This document shows positions 5,739 to 14,107 of a stretch of 45,491 nucleotides of DNA, one piece after another; within the stretch, counting starts at the first letter, position 1; each line of letters opens with the position of its first letter. The translations under genes were made by a program, and so were the position numbers. Under the pieces are notes generated by a model. That model was not told the origin of the DNA and did no database searches. It saw nothing but the letters and a program-made list of their open reading frames with translations. This DNA comes from Halochromatium glycolicum (GTDB lineage: Bacteria > Pseudomonadota > Gammaproteobacteria > Chromatiales > Chromatiaceae), in assembly GCF_016584085.1 (NCBI RefSeq), contig NZ_NRSJ01000043.1:1-45491 (forward strand), in the 5' to 3' direction.

Positions 5739-8551
5739 CAGTGCCGCTCTCCGTTCTTCGGCAGCAGTGTGCGTCGGTGGGCAGCGCCGATGCTGCCGAG
5801 CCGGACCAAGATGACAACGGTGATGCCGATCACGACCATCATCACGCCGAGGTCGAACAGCATTGCGGTCGCCAGCTCGGCATCACCGAGGAAGGGCAGG
5901 TGGACATGGTCATGGGCAGAGGTCAGGAAGGGGTAACCGAAGTACAGGCTGCCGAGGCCGGTCGCGGTCGCTGTCAGTAACCCGAGCCCGATCAACGGAT
6001 GCAATTCGCCGGATAGGCGCGGTTGGGTCCAGGCGATGCCGTTGGCGAGATACTGCATCACCAGCGCCACCGCGATGATCAGGCCGGCGATGAAGCCGCC
6101 GCCGGGCAGGTTGTGGCCGCGCAGCAGAATGAATACCGCGACCATCAGCGCCAATGGCAGCAGCAGCCGCGAGAAGGTGGCCAGGATCAACGGATGCCGG
6201 TCGCTGCTCCAGGGCCGGCCCTCTTGATCGACCTTGGGTGAATCCAGGTGCAGATCCCGCATCATCATGTAGATGCCGACCGCGGCGATCGCGAGCACCG
6301 TAATCTCGCCTAGCGTATCGAAGCCGCGGAAATCGACCAGGATCACGTTCACGACATTGGTTCCACCGCCGCCGGGCACGCTATTGTCGAGGAACCAATG
6401 CGAGATGCTCTCGTAGGGCCGGGTGAGCACCGCCCATGTCAGCGTTGCGGTGAGTCCGCCGCCGGTGATCGCGAGCGCGCCGTCGCGCAGCTTGCGCGGC
6501 AACGAGGATTCGCGCGGGGTGGTCCAGGGCAGAAAATGCAGTGCGAGCAAGAGCAGGACGATGGTCACCATCTCGACCGAGAGCTGCGTCAGCGCGAGAT
6601 CGGGCGCGGAGAACTTCACGAAGATCAGCGCAACGATCAACCCGACGACGCTCAGCATCACCAAGGCGGTCCAGCGCTGGCGGTGCAACACCACGGTACC
6701 GACCGCGCCGACCGCGAGACAGAGGGCGGCGGCCGCGCTGACCGGGTCCAACGGCGTCAGCGCGACCGAACCGGTCAGCGGCATCTGCCAGAAGCCGAGC
6801 ATCAGCATCACCAGGGTCGCGCCCAGCAGCACTGCGAGCATGTACTGCAGCGAGGCGCGGTGGATGAGCCGGTCCAGGACGCGGCTGCTCCAGAACAGGG
6901 AGCGCTCGAGCTGCTCGAACACCCAGCGCGCGTCGACCTGCCCGAGCAGCCGGTCGTGCCAGCGGAACAGCGGCCGGCGAACGCTATAGATCAGCAAGCC
7001 GCCGAGCAGTGCGATGGCGCTCATCCCGAGCGCGGGCGTGAAGCCGTGCCAGACCTTGAGGCTGTAGTCGGGCAGCGGGGCCTGCAGGGCTGCCCCTGCC
7101 GCGACCGCAAGCAATGGGCCGAAGGTCAGGCTCGGCAGGATACCGACCGCCACGCAGATCACGACCAGCACTTCCACCGGGACCCGCATCCAGCGCGACG
7201 GCTCGTGCGGGGTGCGCGGGAGGTCCGCCGGCATCCCGTTGAAGAAGACGTCATGGATGAAGCGCAGCGAGTAGGCGACAGCCAAGGCGCCGGCGATGGT
7301 CGCCAGCACCGGCAGCAGCCAGGTGCTCTCCTCGAAGGTCGCCATGTAGACAGTCTTCTCGAAGAACATCTCCTTCGATAGGAAGCCGTTCAGCAGGGGC
7401 ACGCCGGCCATCGCCGCCGCGGCGATCATCGCCAGCAGCCCGGTCTGCGGCATGAATCTCCAAAGTCCGGCGAGTCGGCGCATGTCCCGGGTGCCGGCCT
7501 CGTGATCGATGATGCCGGCCGCCATGAACAACGATGCCTTGAAGGTCGCGTGGTTCATGATGTGGAACACACCGGCAACCGCGGCGAGCGGGGTCCCGAT
7601 GCCGAACAGCAATGTGATCAGACCCAGATGGCTGATGGTCGAGTAGGCGAGCAGCCCCTTGAGGTCGTGCTTGAACAGCGCGGTGTAGGCGCCGAGCAGC
7701 AGGGTCGCCATGCCGGTGGGCGCGACCAGCCAGGTCCAGGCCTCGGACCCGGATAAGGCCGGGAACAGGCGCGCCAGCAGGAAGACCCCGGCCTTGACCA
7801 TGGTCGCCGAGTGTAGGTAGGCGCTGACCGGGGTCGGCGCCGCCATCGCATGCGGCAGCCAGAAATGGAACGGGAACTGGGCCGATTTGGTGAAGACGCC
7901 GAGCAGGATCAGCACCAGAGCTGGGACGTAGAGTGGATGAGCGTGGATCAGCTCGCCCGAGGCCAGGATCACGCTGAGATCATAGCTGCCGACCATCTCG
8001 CCGAGCAGCAGGATGCCGCCGAGCAGGGCCAGGCCGCCGCCGCCGGTCACCGCCAGCGCGATCCGCGCGCCGCGACGGGCGTCCTCGCGCTGGCGCCAAT
8101 AGCTGATGAGCAGGAACGAGCTGATGCTGGTGAGTTCCCAGAACATCAGCATCTGGATCAGGTTCTCGGACATCACCAGTCCGAGCATCGACCCCATGAA
8201 GAGCAGCAGATAGGCGTAGAAACGGCCCATCGGGTCCTGCTCGGCCAGGTACCAGCGCGCGTAGAGGATCACCAGCAGGCCGATGACGAGGATCATTAGC
8301 GCGAACAGCAATGCCAGCCCATCGAGCCGGAATCCGAGCGACAGGCCGAGCGCCGGGAACCAGTCCATCTGCCAGAGCAAGGTCTCGCCCTGCAGCATCA
8401 CGCTGAGACCGGGCGCGACCAGCAATGCGATGGCAGCCAGCGCCACGGCGCCGGTGACCCAGGCCGACCGGAGCCGGCCCGCGGTGACCGCCCAGGGCGG
8501 CAGCATGGCCCCGAGGAACGGCAGCAGTACGATCAGCGGCAGGGCCTTCAT
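5738..8551 (-). CDS. mnhA: Fused monovalent cation/H+ antiporter subunits A and B (MnhAB/PhaAB)
   Basis: The 937-residue protein begins as a NuoL-like MrpA. It has many membrane helices, the conserved MLMFWELTSISSFLLI segment near residue 135, and KSAQFPFHFWLPHAMAAPTPVSAYLHSATMVKAG near 225-255, which holds the ion-translocation lysine and histidine. The MrpA-specific C-terminal domain follows. The last 150 or so residues (from about 780, PLILATFSRLLLPLALM...LPGGGFIAGLI) are a complete MrpB subunit. The A-B fusion defines the group 2 (Pha-type) antiporters. It starts only 3 bases after the upstream GTPase gene, so the antiporter appears to be co-transcribed with it. Confidence 0.94.
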   Translation of the reverse strand: MKALPLIVLLPFLGAMLPPWAVTAGRLRSAWVTGAVALAAIALLVAPGLSVMLQGETLLWQMDWFPALGLSLGFRLDGLALLFALMILVIGLLVILYARWYLAEQDPMGRFYAYLLLFMGSMLGLVMSENLIQMLMFWELTSISSFLLISYWRQREDARRGARIALAVTGGGGLALLGGILLLGEMVGSYDLSVILASGELIHAHPLYVPALVLILLGVFTKSAQFPFHFWLPHAMAAPTPVSAYLHSATMVKAGVFLLARLFPALSGSEAWTWLVAPTGMATLLLGAYTALFKHDLKGLLAYSTISHLGLITLLFGIGTPLAAVAGVFHIMNHATFKASLFMAAGIIDHEAGTRDMRRLAGLWRFMPQTGLLAMIAAAAMAGVPLLNGFLSKEMFFEKTVYMATFEESTWLLPVLATIAGALAVAYSLRFIHDVFFNGMPADLPRTPHEPSRWMRVPVEVLVVICVAVGILPSLTFGPLLAVAAGAALQAPLPDYSLKVWHGFTPALGMSAIALLGGLLIYSVRRPLFRWHDRLLGQVDARWVFEQLERSLFWSSRVLDRLIHRASLQYMLAVLLGATLVMLMLGFWQMPLTGSVALTPLDPVSAAAALCLAVGAVGTVVLHRQRWTALVMLSVVGLIVALIFVKFSAPDLALTQLSVEMVTIVLLLLALHFLPWTTPRESSLPRKLRDGALAITGGGLTATLTWAVLTRPYESISHWFLDNSVPGGGGTNVVNVILVDFRGFDTLGEITVLAIAAVGIYMMMRDLHLDSPKVDQEGRPWSSDRHPLILATFSRLLLPLALMVAVFILLRGHNLPGGGFIAGLIIAVALVMQYLANGIAWTQPRLSGELHPLIGLGLLTATATGLGSLYFGYPFLTSAHDHVHLPFLGDAELATAMLFDLGVMMVVIGITVVILVRLGSIGAAHRRTLLPKNGERH

Positions 8552-8554
8552 CGC

Positions 8555-9994
8555 TTAGAGGTCCGCGCGGCTGTCGATGCGGTCGGTGGAGAGCCCGTGC
8601 AGGATATTCTGGATGATCTCGCGCACCCGGGCCTCATGTGAGCTGTCCTTGCCTTTGCGCACGGCGGCGAAATACTTGGCCATCACCCTGTGCTCTTCCG
8701 CGGTCAGGGCCTCGGTGAAGCCCTGCTTCTTCGCCGGTGTCGGGTCCGGAACCCGGTTCGGTGCGGCCTCGTCGGCGGCCTGCCGGCCGTGGGCCCAGTT
8801 CATCGCGCGCGCGCAGTAGAGGATGATCCGATCCAGCAGGATGAAAGGGAAGCGCGGGTTGCTCACCGGTCCGAGCGTGAAGCGCTCGACGCCGAGCGTG
8901 CGCTGGATGTCCATCTTGGCGAGCTGGGAGGTGCCGAGCACCCCGAGCACGCCGCCGACGCCGGCGCCGATCAGGGTGCCGGTGCCGAACGCGAGGCCAC
9001 CGATGCCGAGATCGATCGCGCCGCCGGTTGCGGCACCGGCCGCGGCGCTGGCCAGCACGGTCTGATGGCGGTTGAGGCCAAGGTGGCTCTCGACCTCCTC
9101 CGAGAACAGGTCCTGCACCAGCAACGAGCCCGGGGGCACATTCCAGACATGATGCTTGAAGTGGCCGCGGATCTCCGCTTGGGCCTGCTGCTCGAGCTTG
9201 CGCAGGCCGTCCTGGAGGCTGTCGGTCAAGCGCTTGCGGATCGCCTCGCGCTCCTCGTCAGAGCTCAGCTCGTTGACCTTGACGATCTTGACCACCTTGT
9301 AAGCGAGCGCGTGGCGCAGCAGGTCGAAGATGGTGTTGACGCTGTGGTCGATGCGCCGATCCCAGTCGTGTTGGAACGCGCGCATGGTCTCTTGGAGCAT
9401 CGGCTCCCAGCGCTGATCGATGGCCTTGAGCGCATTCAGCAGCGCGATCCGCTCGGCATAGGTGGCGCGGTGGGCGTTGAACTCGCGCACCGAGTTGAAC
9501 GACTTGTTCAGGGCGTCCTGCCAGGCCGCCATATGCTTGTCGTTGGCGGTGAGGTTGTTCAGGATCGCCATCCGCGGCCGCCCGGTGAGCCGCAGCAGCT
9601 CCATCTCGGTGCGATCCTTCTCCTTGATGCGCTTGGAGCCGTCGACTACCAGGATGATCCCGGCGCCTTCAGCGATCGGCTTCAGCAGGGCGCAATCGTG
9701 GCTGAACAGTCGGTCGTCGCCATGCTCGGCGAGGAAGGCACTTGCGAGATCGCCTTCCTCGGGATGATGCTGGAACCACTCGAGGATATCGGTCGGGTTC
9801 TGAAAGCCCGGCGTGTCGATGAAGCGCAGCACCGTGCGGCCGTCGATCACGACCGGGTAGATGTCGGAGCGGGTAGTGGTGCCGGCGCGCTTGTCGATCG
9901 CGATGCGGTCGTTCTCGGTCAGCGTCGCGACCACCGAGGATTTACCAGCGTTGGGATGGCCGACGATGGCGAGTGTCGGAATCGGCTTGGCCAT
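8555..9994 (-). CDS. DUF3482-type GTPase of the Era/TrmE-like class
   Basis: The N-terminal half is a small-GTPase domain. P-loop residues G12 to S19 (GHPNAGKS), a threonine-rich switch region near 38-41 and D60-TPG-F64 are visible. The usual NKxD base-recognition motif is not clear: near residue 150 there is ILNNLTANDKH instead. The C-terminal half contains a glycine/alanine-rich hydrophobic stretch (about 345-385) that could contact a membrane, as in DUF3482 proteins. The ATG at 9992-9994 overlaps the stop of the upstream DUF2868 gene (TGATG), and the pairing of these two families is a known conserved arrangement of unknown role. The longer frame up to 10075 is only overlap. Three bases separate its stop from mnhA. 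Confidence 0.85.
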   Translation of the reverse strand: MAKPIPTLAIVGHPNAGKSSVVATLTENDRIAIDKRAGTTTRSDIYPVVIDGRTVLRFIDTPGFQNPTDILEWFQHHPEEGDLASAFLAEHGDDRLFSHDCALLKPIAEGAGIILVVDGSKRIKEKDRTEMELLRLTGRPRMAILNNLTANDKHMAAWQDALNKSFNSVREFNAHRATYAERIALLNALKAIDQRWEPMLQETMRAFQHDWDRRIDHSVNTIFDLLRHALAYKVVKIVKVNELSSDEEREAIRKRLTDSLQDGLRKLEQQAQAEIRGHFKHHVWNVPPGSLLVQDLFSEEVESHLGLNRHQTVLASAAAGAATGGAIDLGIGGLAFGTGTLIGAGVGGVLGVLGTSQLAKMDIQRTLGVERFTLGPVSNPRFPFILLDRIILYCARAMNWAHGRQAADEAAPNRVPDPTPAKKQGFTEALTAEEHRVMAKYFAAVRKGKDSSHEARVREIIQNILHGLSTDRIDSRADL

Positions 9995-12312
9995 CACTGA
10001 TCCCCGTCGTCGGCGTTGGCGAGCATCACCAATCGGAGATACGGGTCGCCCATCTGCTCGACCTTGCGCTGCCAATCGGTGAAGTCGAAATCGCTCAGCG
10101 GGGGCAGCGGGTCATCCTCGGTGTCGTCGGGGTCGCCGATCAGCGCGAGCAGGATCTGCGCCTGCTCGCCTGCGACCGCCCGCACGGCACGAATAAAACG
10201 GAGATTCTCGGTGATCGGCGGCTGCGAGCCGTCCTGGATCAACGCAACGCGAGGGGGCGGGGCGTGCCAGTCCGCACCCTCGATCAGTTCGGTCGCCTGC
10301 TCACTCATCGCGCGCCCGCCGCCGAAGGTGGCCGCCGCGGCGACGCGCCAGCCCGACTGCTGCAGGAGCAGTTGCTGCAGGCGGGCGTGATCGCGCTCCT
10401 CGAGCAGGTCGGAGACGTCGATATGCAATAGCAGCACGCAGGCGTCGGCATCGACACTGACGACGGGCTTGGCGGTCTCATCCTCGGCCGGTAAGGGCGG
10501 CTCCTGCTGAGCGGCCGGCTCGACGCTGCGGCCGGCTTGCTCCGCGGCCGGTGCTTGTTGCGGGGCGCGTGCAGCCGGCTCGGCAGCTGGCTCGGCAGCT
10601 GGCTTAGCGGCCGGCGCCTGATCGGCTGGTTTTCCGGGCGAGGGCCGCGAGGAAGGCGGCATTTCCGAGGCAGCCGCTTTTGCCGATGGCGAGCTGGTCG
10701 TTGCCTTGGGAGGCGGCGCAGCTGTCTTGTCGCGCCCGCGTTTGCGTTTGGGCTCGGCCTCTGCTCGGCGGGTTGCTTCACGCCCGACGCGCTCACCCGA
10801 TGCCTCGCCCTCGGTCGGTGCGGGCTCCGCCTGGGGCTCAGCACGCTCCGTCTGCTCCTCGCGAGTCGGAGCCTCGGCTCTGGGCGGCGTCGTGGCCGAT
10901 GCTGGCTCAGTCGCTGCCGCTGCTCGGTCTCGTGCCTCAGTCGGTTGTGCCGGCTCGCCCTTCGCTCTGGCGGTCTGCGCTGCCAGCCGCTTTGCTTGCT
11001 CTGCGACCGGTCGCTCGCTCGCGGTCTGGGGTGTCGGGACGGTTGTGATCGGGCCGGTCGGCTTGGGCGGTCTGGGTGCCGCCGTTGGGCTGGTCAGCGG
11101 CTTAAGCGGTGTCGGGATCGGCATCTCCGGGCCGTCGCCGGTGTGCGCGGTGCCGATCGCCAGGCTGGGCGTGATCATTCGCGCGTAGGGCGCCTGCGCA
11201 CTCTGGTGGGTAAACGGCAGTGCGGCCAGGGCGCGGCGCTGCTTGAGGGCAGAGAGCCCGAGCAGGATCACACGCGGCAGCAACCCGTAGGTGAAGACGG
11301 CCAGCACCAGGAACCAGCGCCAGGAGCGGAGGTTCTCCGCGTCCAGCACGAACAAGGGGTCCTTGAGGCTGATACGGGTTCCGGCGACCTGCTCCAGTGT
11401 TGGCAGCCCAACACCCTCGCCGAAGAACCAGCTCCAGGGCAGGGCGATCAATTGCGTGAGACCGTGGACGGCGCCTGCGCTGATGTTGAGCGCCGAGCCC
11501 CAGCCAAAGGCCAGGTCGGTGAACCACTCCAGCGCGATCGTGACCAGGATTGCGCCCAGATTGAAACCGATCCCGAACACCTGCGCCGGGATCAGCATCG
11601 GCAGATAGGCGGCCGGTCCGTAGAGGGCGTAGCGGGATTGGATCAGCCCCTGACGGGCGCTGACGCGCTGCTGGAGATCGGGCGAGACATGGGCGAGGCG
11701 CTGTTGCTGCACCCAGCGCGCGGCGCGCGAGAACAAGGGTCGGATCAGATAGCCGATGATCGAGATGTCCCGCGCTGCGCCGCGCACGACGCGGCTGCGT
11801 CGGCCGTACCAGAGGGTCAGTGTCGTGCCGACCAGCAGAAGCTGCAGCAGCACCAGCCAGAACAGGTACCAGGAGACGTTGACGGGGGTCTGGCCGTCAT
11901 AATCGAGCAGGGCCGATGCCACGCCGACCCCGATCGCGAACCCCAACAGCCCCATCGCGTAGGTGACGAGCCGTTGTCCGCGCTCGAAGGCGGTGCCGGG
12001 CAGCAGCTCGGCGAGGGCCGGGTCTTCTTGACGGCGACGAAGCTCTAGCCACCAGCGCAGCGCCCGGCTGCGGTGGGTAATGGTGTGGGTGCCCGCGTCG
12101 CCGATGATCGGGGCGATCTCCTCCTTGTAGAGGCGCCGATCGCGCTCGGCCAGGCGCTTGCGCTCCGCGGGCTGCTCGCGGCTGCGTTGCTCGTCTTCAG
12201 CGACGTAATAGTCGAAGTCGATCAGATCCGGGACACTCCAGCGCAGTCGGGGAGGCTTGCGATGGCTGGCGCCATTTTGCGCTAATCTGTGACGCCGAAA
12301 AGGGAGATCCAT
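9994..12312 (-). CDS. DUF2868 membrane protein with long disordered linker
   Basis: The 772-residue protein has a charged cytoplasmic N-terminus (LIDFDYYVAEDEQ near 30-41), then about four to five membrane segments (112-136, 148-168, 235-262, 333-355). A linker of some 225 residues (about 400-625) consists almost only of Ala, Pro, Glu, Lys, Thr and Arg. The C-terminal domain of about 145 residues starts at VVSVDADACVLLLHIDVSD. The layout fits DUF2868 proteins, which accompany DUF3482 GTPases. Their function is not established. The linker is strongly codon-biased and low in complexity, so its length probably varies between strains. No good ribosome site precedes the ATG at 12310-12312, and the start is less certain than the rest. 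Confidence 0.8.
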   Translation of the reverse strand: MDLPFRRHRLAQNGASHRKPPRLRWSVPDLIDFDYYVAEDEQRSREQPAERKRLAERDRRLYKEEIAPIIGDAGTHTITHRSRALRWWLELRRRQEDPALAELLPGTAFERGQRLVTYAMGLLGFAIGVGVASALLDYDGQTPVNVSWYLFWLVLLQLLLVGTTLTLWYGRRSRVVRGAARDISIIGYLIRPLFSRAARWVQQQRLAHVSPDLQQRVSARQGLIQSRYALYGPAAYLPMLIPAQVFGIGFNLGAILVTIALEWFTDLAFGWGSALNISAGAVHGLTQLIALPWSWFFGEGVGLPTLEQVAGTRISLKDPLFVLDAENLRSWRWFLVLAVFTYGLLPRVILLGLSALKQRRALAALPFTHQSAQAPYARMITPSLAIGTAHTGDGPEMPIPTPLKPLTSPTAAPRPPKPTGPITTVPTPQTASERPVAEQAKRLAAQTARAKGEPAQPTEARDRAAAATEPASATTPPRAEAPTREEQTERAEPQAEPAPTEGEASGERVGREATRRAEAEPKRKRGRDKTAAPPPKATTSSPSAKAAASEMPPSSRPSPGKPADQAPAAKPAAEPAAEPAARAPQQAPAAEQAGRSVEPAAQQEPPLPAEDETAKPVVSVDADACVLLLHIDVSDLLEERDHARLQQLLLQQSGWRVAAAATFGGGRAMSEQATELIEGADWHAPPPRVALIQDGSQPPITENLRFIRAVRAVAGEQAQILLALIGDPDDTEDDPLPPLSDFDFTDWQRKVEQMGDPYLRLVMLANADDGDQ

Positions 12313-12500
12313 GCTCGTGGGGCTACGACTGCTGTTGAGAGTGCCTATCCGGCCGGGGGGAGACCGGTAACCACAGCGCCTGCGCGGAAACAGCTGGCGC
12401 GCGCCGGTGGGCGCAACTTATACCGCGTGAGGTTCGGGGATCAAGCCACCGATCGCGGTTTGACATATGGCAAGAGGACGCTCGACGCCGAGCAGTTTAC

Positions 12501-12530
12501 TAGAAACAGCAAAAAATCGGCTGCTATACT
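12501..12530 (+). promoter_or_regulatory. Probable sigma-70 promoter of crtI-crtB
   Basis: A -10 box TATACT lies at 12525-12530. Eighteen bases upstream, at 12501-12506, is a weak -35 box TAGAAA (4 of 6 matches to TTGACA). Transcription would begin near 12537. If so, the upstream ATG at 12467 cannot be the crtI start. A poor -35 with an operator on the -10 fits a regulated promoter. Confidence 0.55.
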
Positions 12531-12547
12531 GTCATGCAAGATTGACA
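12530..12547. promoter_or_regulatory. PpsR/CrtJ-type operator TGT-N12-ACA in front of crtI
   Basis: TGTCA at 12530-12534 and TGACA at 12543-12547 form a dyad with exactly 12 bases between TGT and ACA. This is the recognised binding pattern of PpsR/CrtJ, the aerobic repressor of photosynthesis and carotenoid genes in purple bacteria. It starts on the last base of the -10 box, so bound repressor would block polymerase. Only one such site was noticed here, whereas PpsR often binds pairs. Confidence 0.65.
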
Positions 12548-12565
12548 TCAGCCCGAGTTGACACC

Positions 12566-14107
12566 TTGACCAAGAACCCACCTGAGACCGGTGATTTGGC
12601 GGCGCGTACGCTGAATCGAGGCTCGAAGCCCCACGCCATTGTCATCGGCAGTGGTTTTGGCGGCCTCGCCGCTGCGATTCGACTCGGTTATCGCGGGTAT
12701 CGGGTCACGGTGCTCGAGAAGCTGGACGCGCCGGGCGGTCGCGCCTATGTGCACGAGATCGACGGCTTCAAGTTCGACGCGGGGCCCACCATCATCACTG
12801 CGCCCTTCCTGCTGGAAGAGCTCTGGCAGATGTGCGGCCGAAGCTTCAACGATGAGATCGACCTGCGCCCGATGGACCCGTTCTATCGCATCCGATTCGA
12901 CGACGGGTCGACCTTCGATACGAATGGCGATGCGGCGGCAATGCGCGCCCAGGTGGAGCGCTTCTCGCCGGGCGATGTCGCCGGCTACGACCGTTTCATC
13001 AAGGCCAGCGAGGAGATCTTCAAGGTCGGCTTCGTCGAGCTCGGCCACGTCCCGTTCACGAACTGGCAGGATATGGCGCGGATCGTGCCGAAGATGGTCG
13101 CTTTGCGCAGCTATCGTAGTGTCTACTCGATGGTCTCGCAGTACATCAAGGATGAGCGTCTTCGGGTGGCGATCTCGTTCCACCCGCTACTGATCGGCGG
13201 GAATCCGCTGACCGTCACCTCGATCTACGCGCTGATCTCCTACCTCGAGCGTCATTGGGGTGTGCACTCGGCCATTGGCGGCACGGGTGCCATCGTCAAC
13301 GGCCTGGTTGATCTGATCCAAGGGCAGGGCAGCGCCGTGCGCCTCAATGCCGAGGTCGCCGAGATCACGGTCGACAATGGCAAGGCCACGGGCGTCAAGC
13401 TCGCGGACGGTGAGCGGATTGCGGCTGATATCGTCGTCTCCAATGCCGATGTCGCCTGGACCTACAAGCATCTACTGCCGGGCATCGAGCGCAAGCATTG
13501 GACCGACCGTAAGCTCGACAAGGCGCAGTATTCGAATGGGCTGTTCGTCTGGTACTTCGGTACCAAGCGCCGCTATGAAGACGTCAAGCACCATACGATC
13601 CTGCTCGGCCCGCGTTACAAGGGCCTGTTGCAAGACATCTTCAAGCGCAAGGTGCTCGCTGACGACTTCAGCCTGTATCTCCATCGGCCGACGGCGACCG
13701 ATCCGTCGCTCGCACCGGAGGGCTGCGATACCTTCTACGTGTTGGCACCAGTCCCGCACCTGGATGCTGACGTCGATTGGGCCGAGCGCGCCGAGCCTTA
13801 TCGAAAGGCGATCGCGGACTATCTCTCCCGGACGGTGCTGCCCGATCTCGAGGATCAGCTGGCCGCATCGATGGTGACAACCCCTAAGGACTTCGAGCAG
13901 CGGCTGCTGTCGGTCAAGGGCGCGGGATTCAGCCTGGAGCCGGTGCTGATGCAGAGCGCCTGGTTCCGGCCGCACAACAAGAGCGAAGAGGTCGAGCACC
14001 TCTATATGGTCGGCGCTGGCACCCACCCCGGAGCGGGTGTGCCCGGCGTCATCTCCACGGCACGCGTACTGGATACGGTGGTCCCCGATGCCTCTGTTTT
14101 TGAGTGA
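12566..14107 (+). CDS. crtI: Phytoene desaturase (CrtI)
   Basis: This FAD enzyme introduces double bonds into phytoene, giving neurosporene or lycopene for purple-bacterial carotenoids. The N-terminal dinucleotide site reads IVIGSGFGGLAAAIRL (GSGFGG at residues 28-33 of the chosen start), followed by VTVLEKLDAPGGRAYV and FDAGPTIIT. The C-terminal flavin signature is LYMVGAGTHPGAGVPGVISTARVL. Size (513 residues) is normal. No ATG is well placed: one at 12467 lies upstream of the likely transcription start and has no ribosome site. I therefore chose the TTG at 12566-12568, giving MTKNPPETG...KPHAIVIG. A TTG at about 12596 is another option. The end overlaps crtB by 20 bases. The enzyme would be expressed under low oxygen if the PpsR-type site works. 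Confidence 0.93.
   Translation: MTKNPPETGDLAARTLNRGSKPHAIVIGSGFGGLAAAIRLGYRGYRVTVLEKLDAPGGRAYVHEIDGFKFDAGPTIITAPFLLEELWQMCGRSFNDEIDLRPMDPFYRIRFDDGSTFDTNGDAAAMRAQVERFSPGDVAGYDRFIKASEEIFKVGFVELGHVPFTNWQDMARIVPKMVALRSYRSVYSMVSQYIKDERLRVAISFHPLLIGGNPLTVTSIYALISYLERHWGVHSAIGGTGAIVNGLVDLIQGQGSAVRLNAEVAEITVDNGKATGVKLADGERIAADIVVSNADVAWTYKHLLPGIERKHWTDRKLDKAQYSNGLFVWYFGTKRRYEDVKHHTILLGPRYKGLLQDIFKRKVLADDFSLYLHRPTATDPSLAPEGCDTFYVLAPVPHLDADVDWAERAEPYRKAIADYLSRTVLPDLEDQLAASMVTTPKDFEQRLLSVKGAGFSLEPVLMQSAWFRPHNKSEEVEHLYMVGAGTHPGAGVPGVISTARVLDTVVPDASVFE

Noticed and set aside
8690..10000. A 436-codon plus-strand frame opposite the GTPase gene
   Set aside because: Antisense shadow; no ribosome site and no domain.
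10537..12048. A 503-codon plus-strand frame opposite the DUF2868 gene
   Set aside because: It is the mirror of a GC-rich gene with third-position bias. The protein is mostly Arg, Gly, Cys and Ser without domains.
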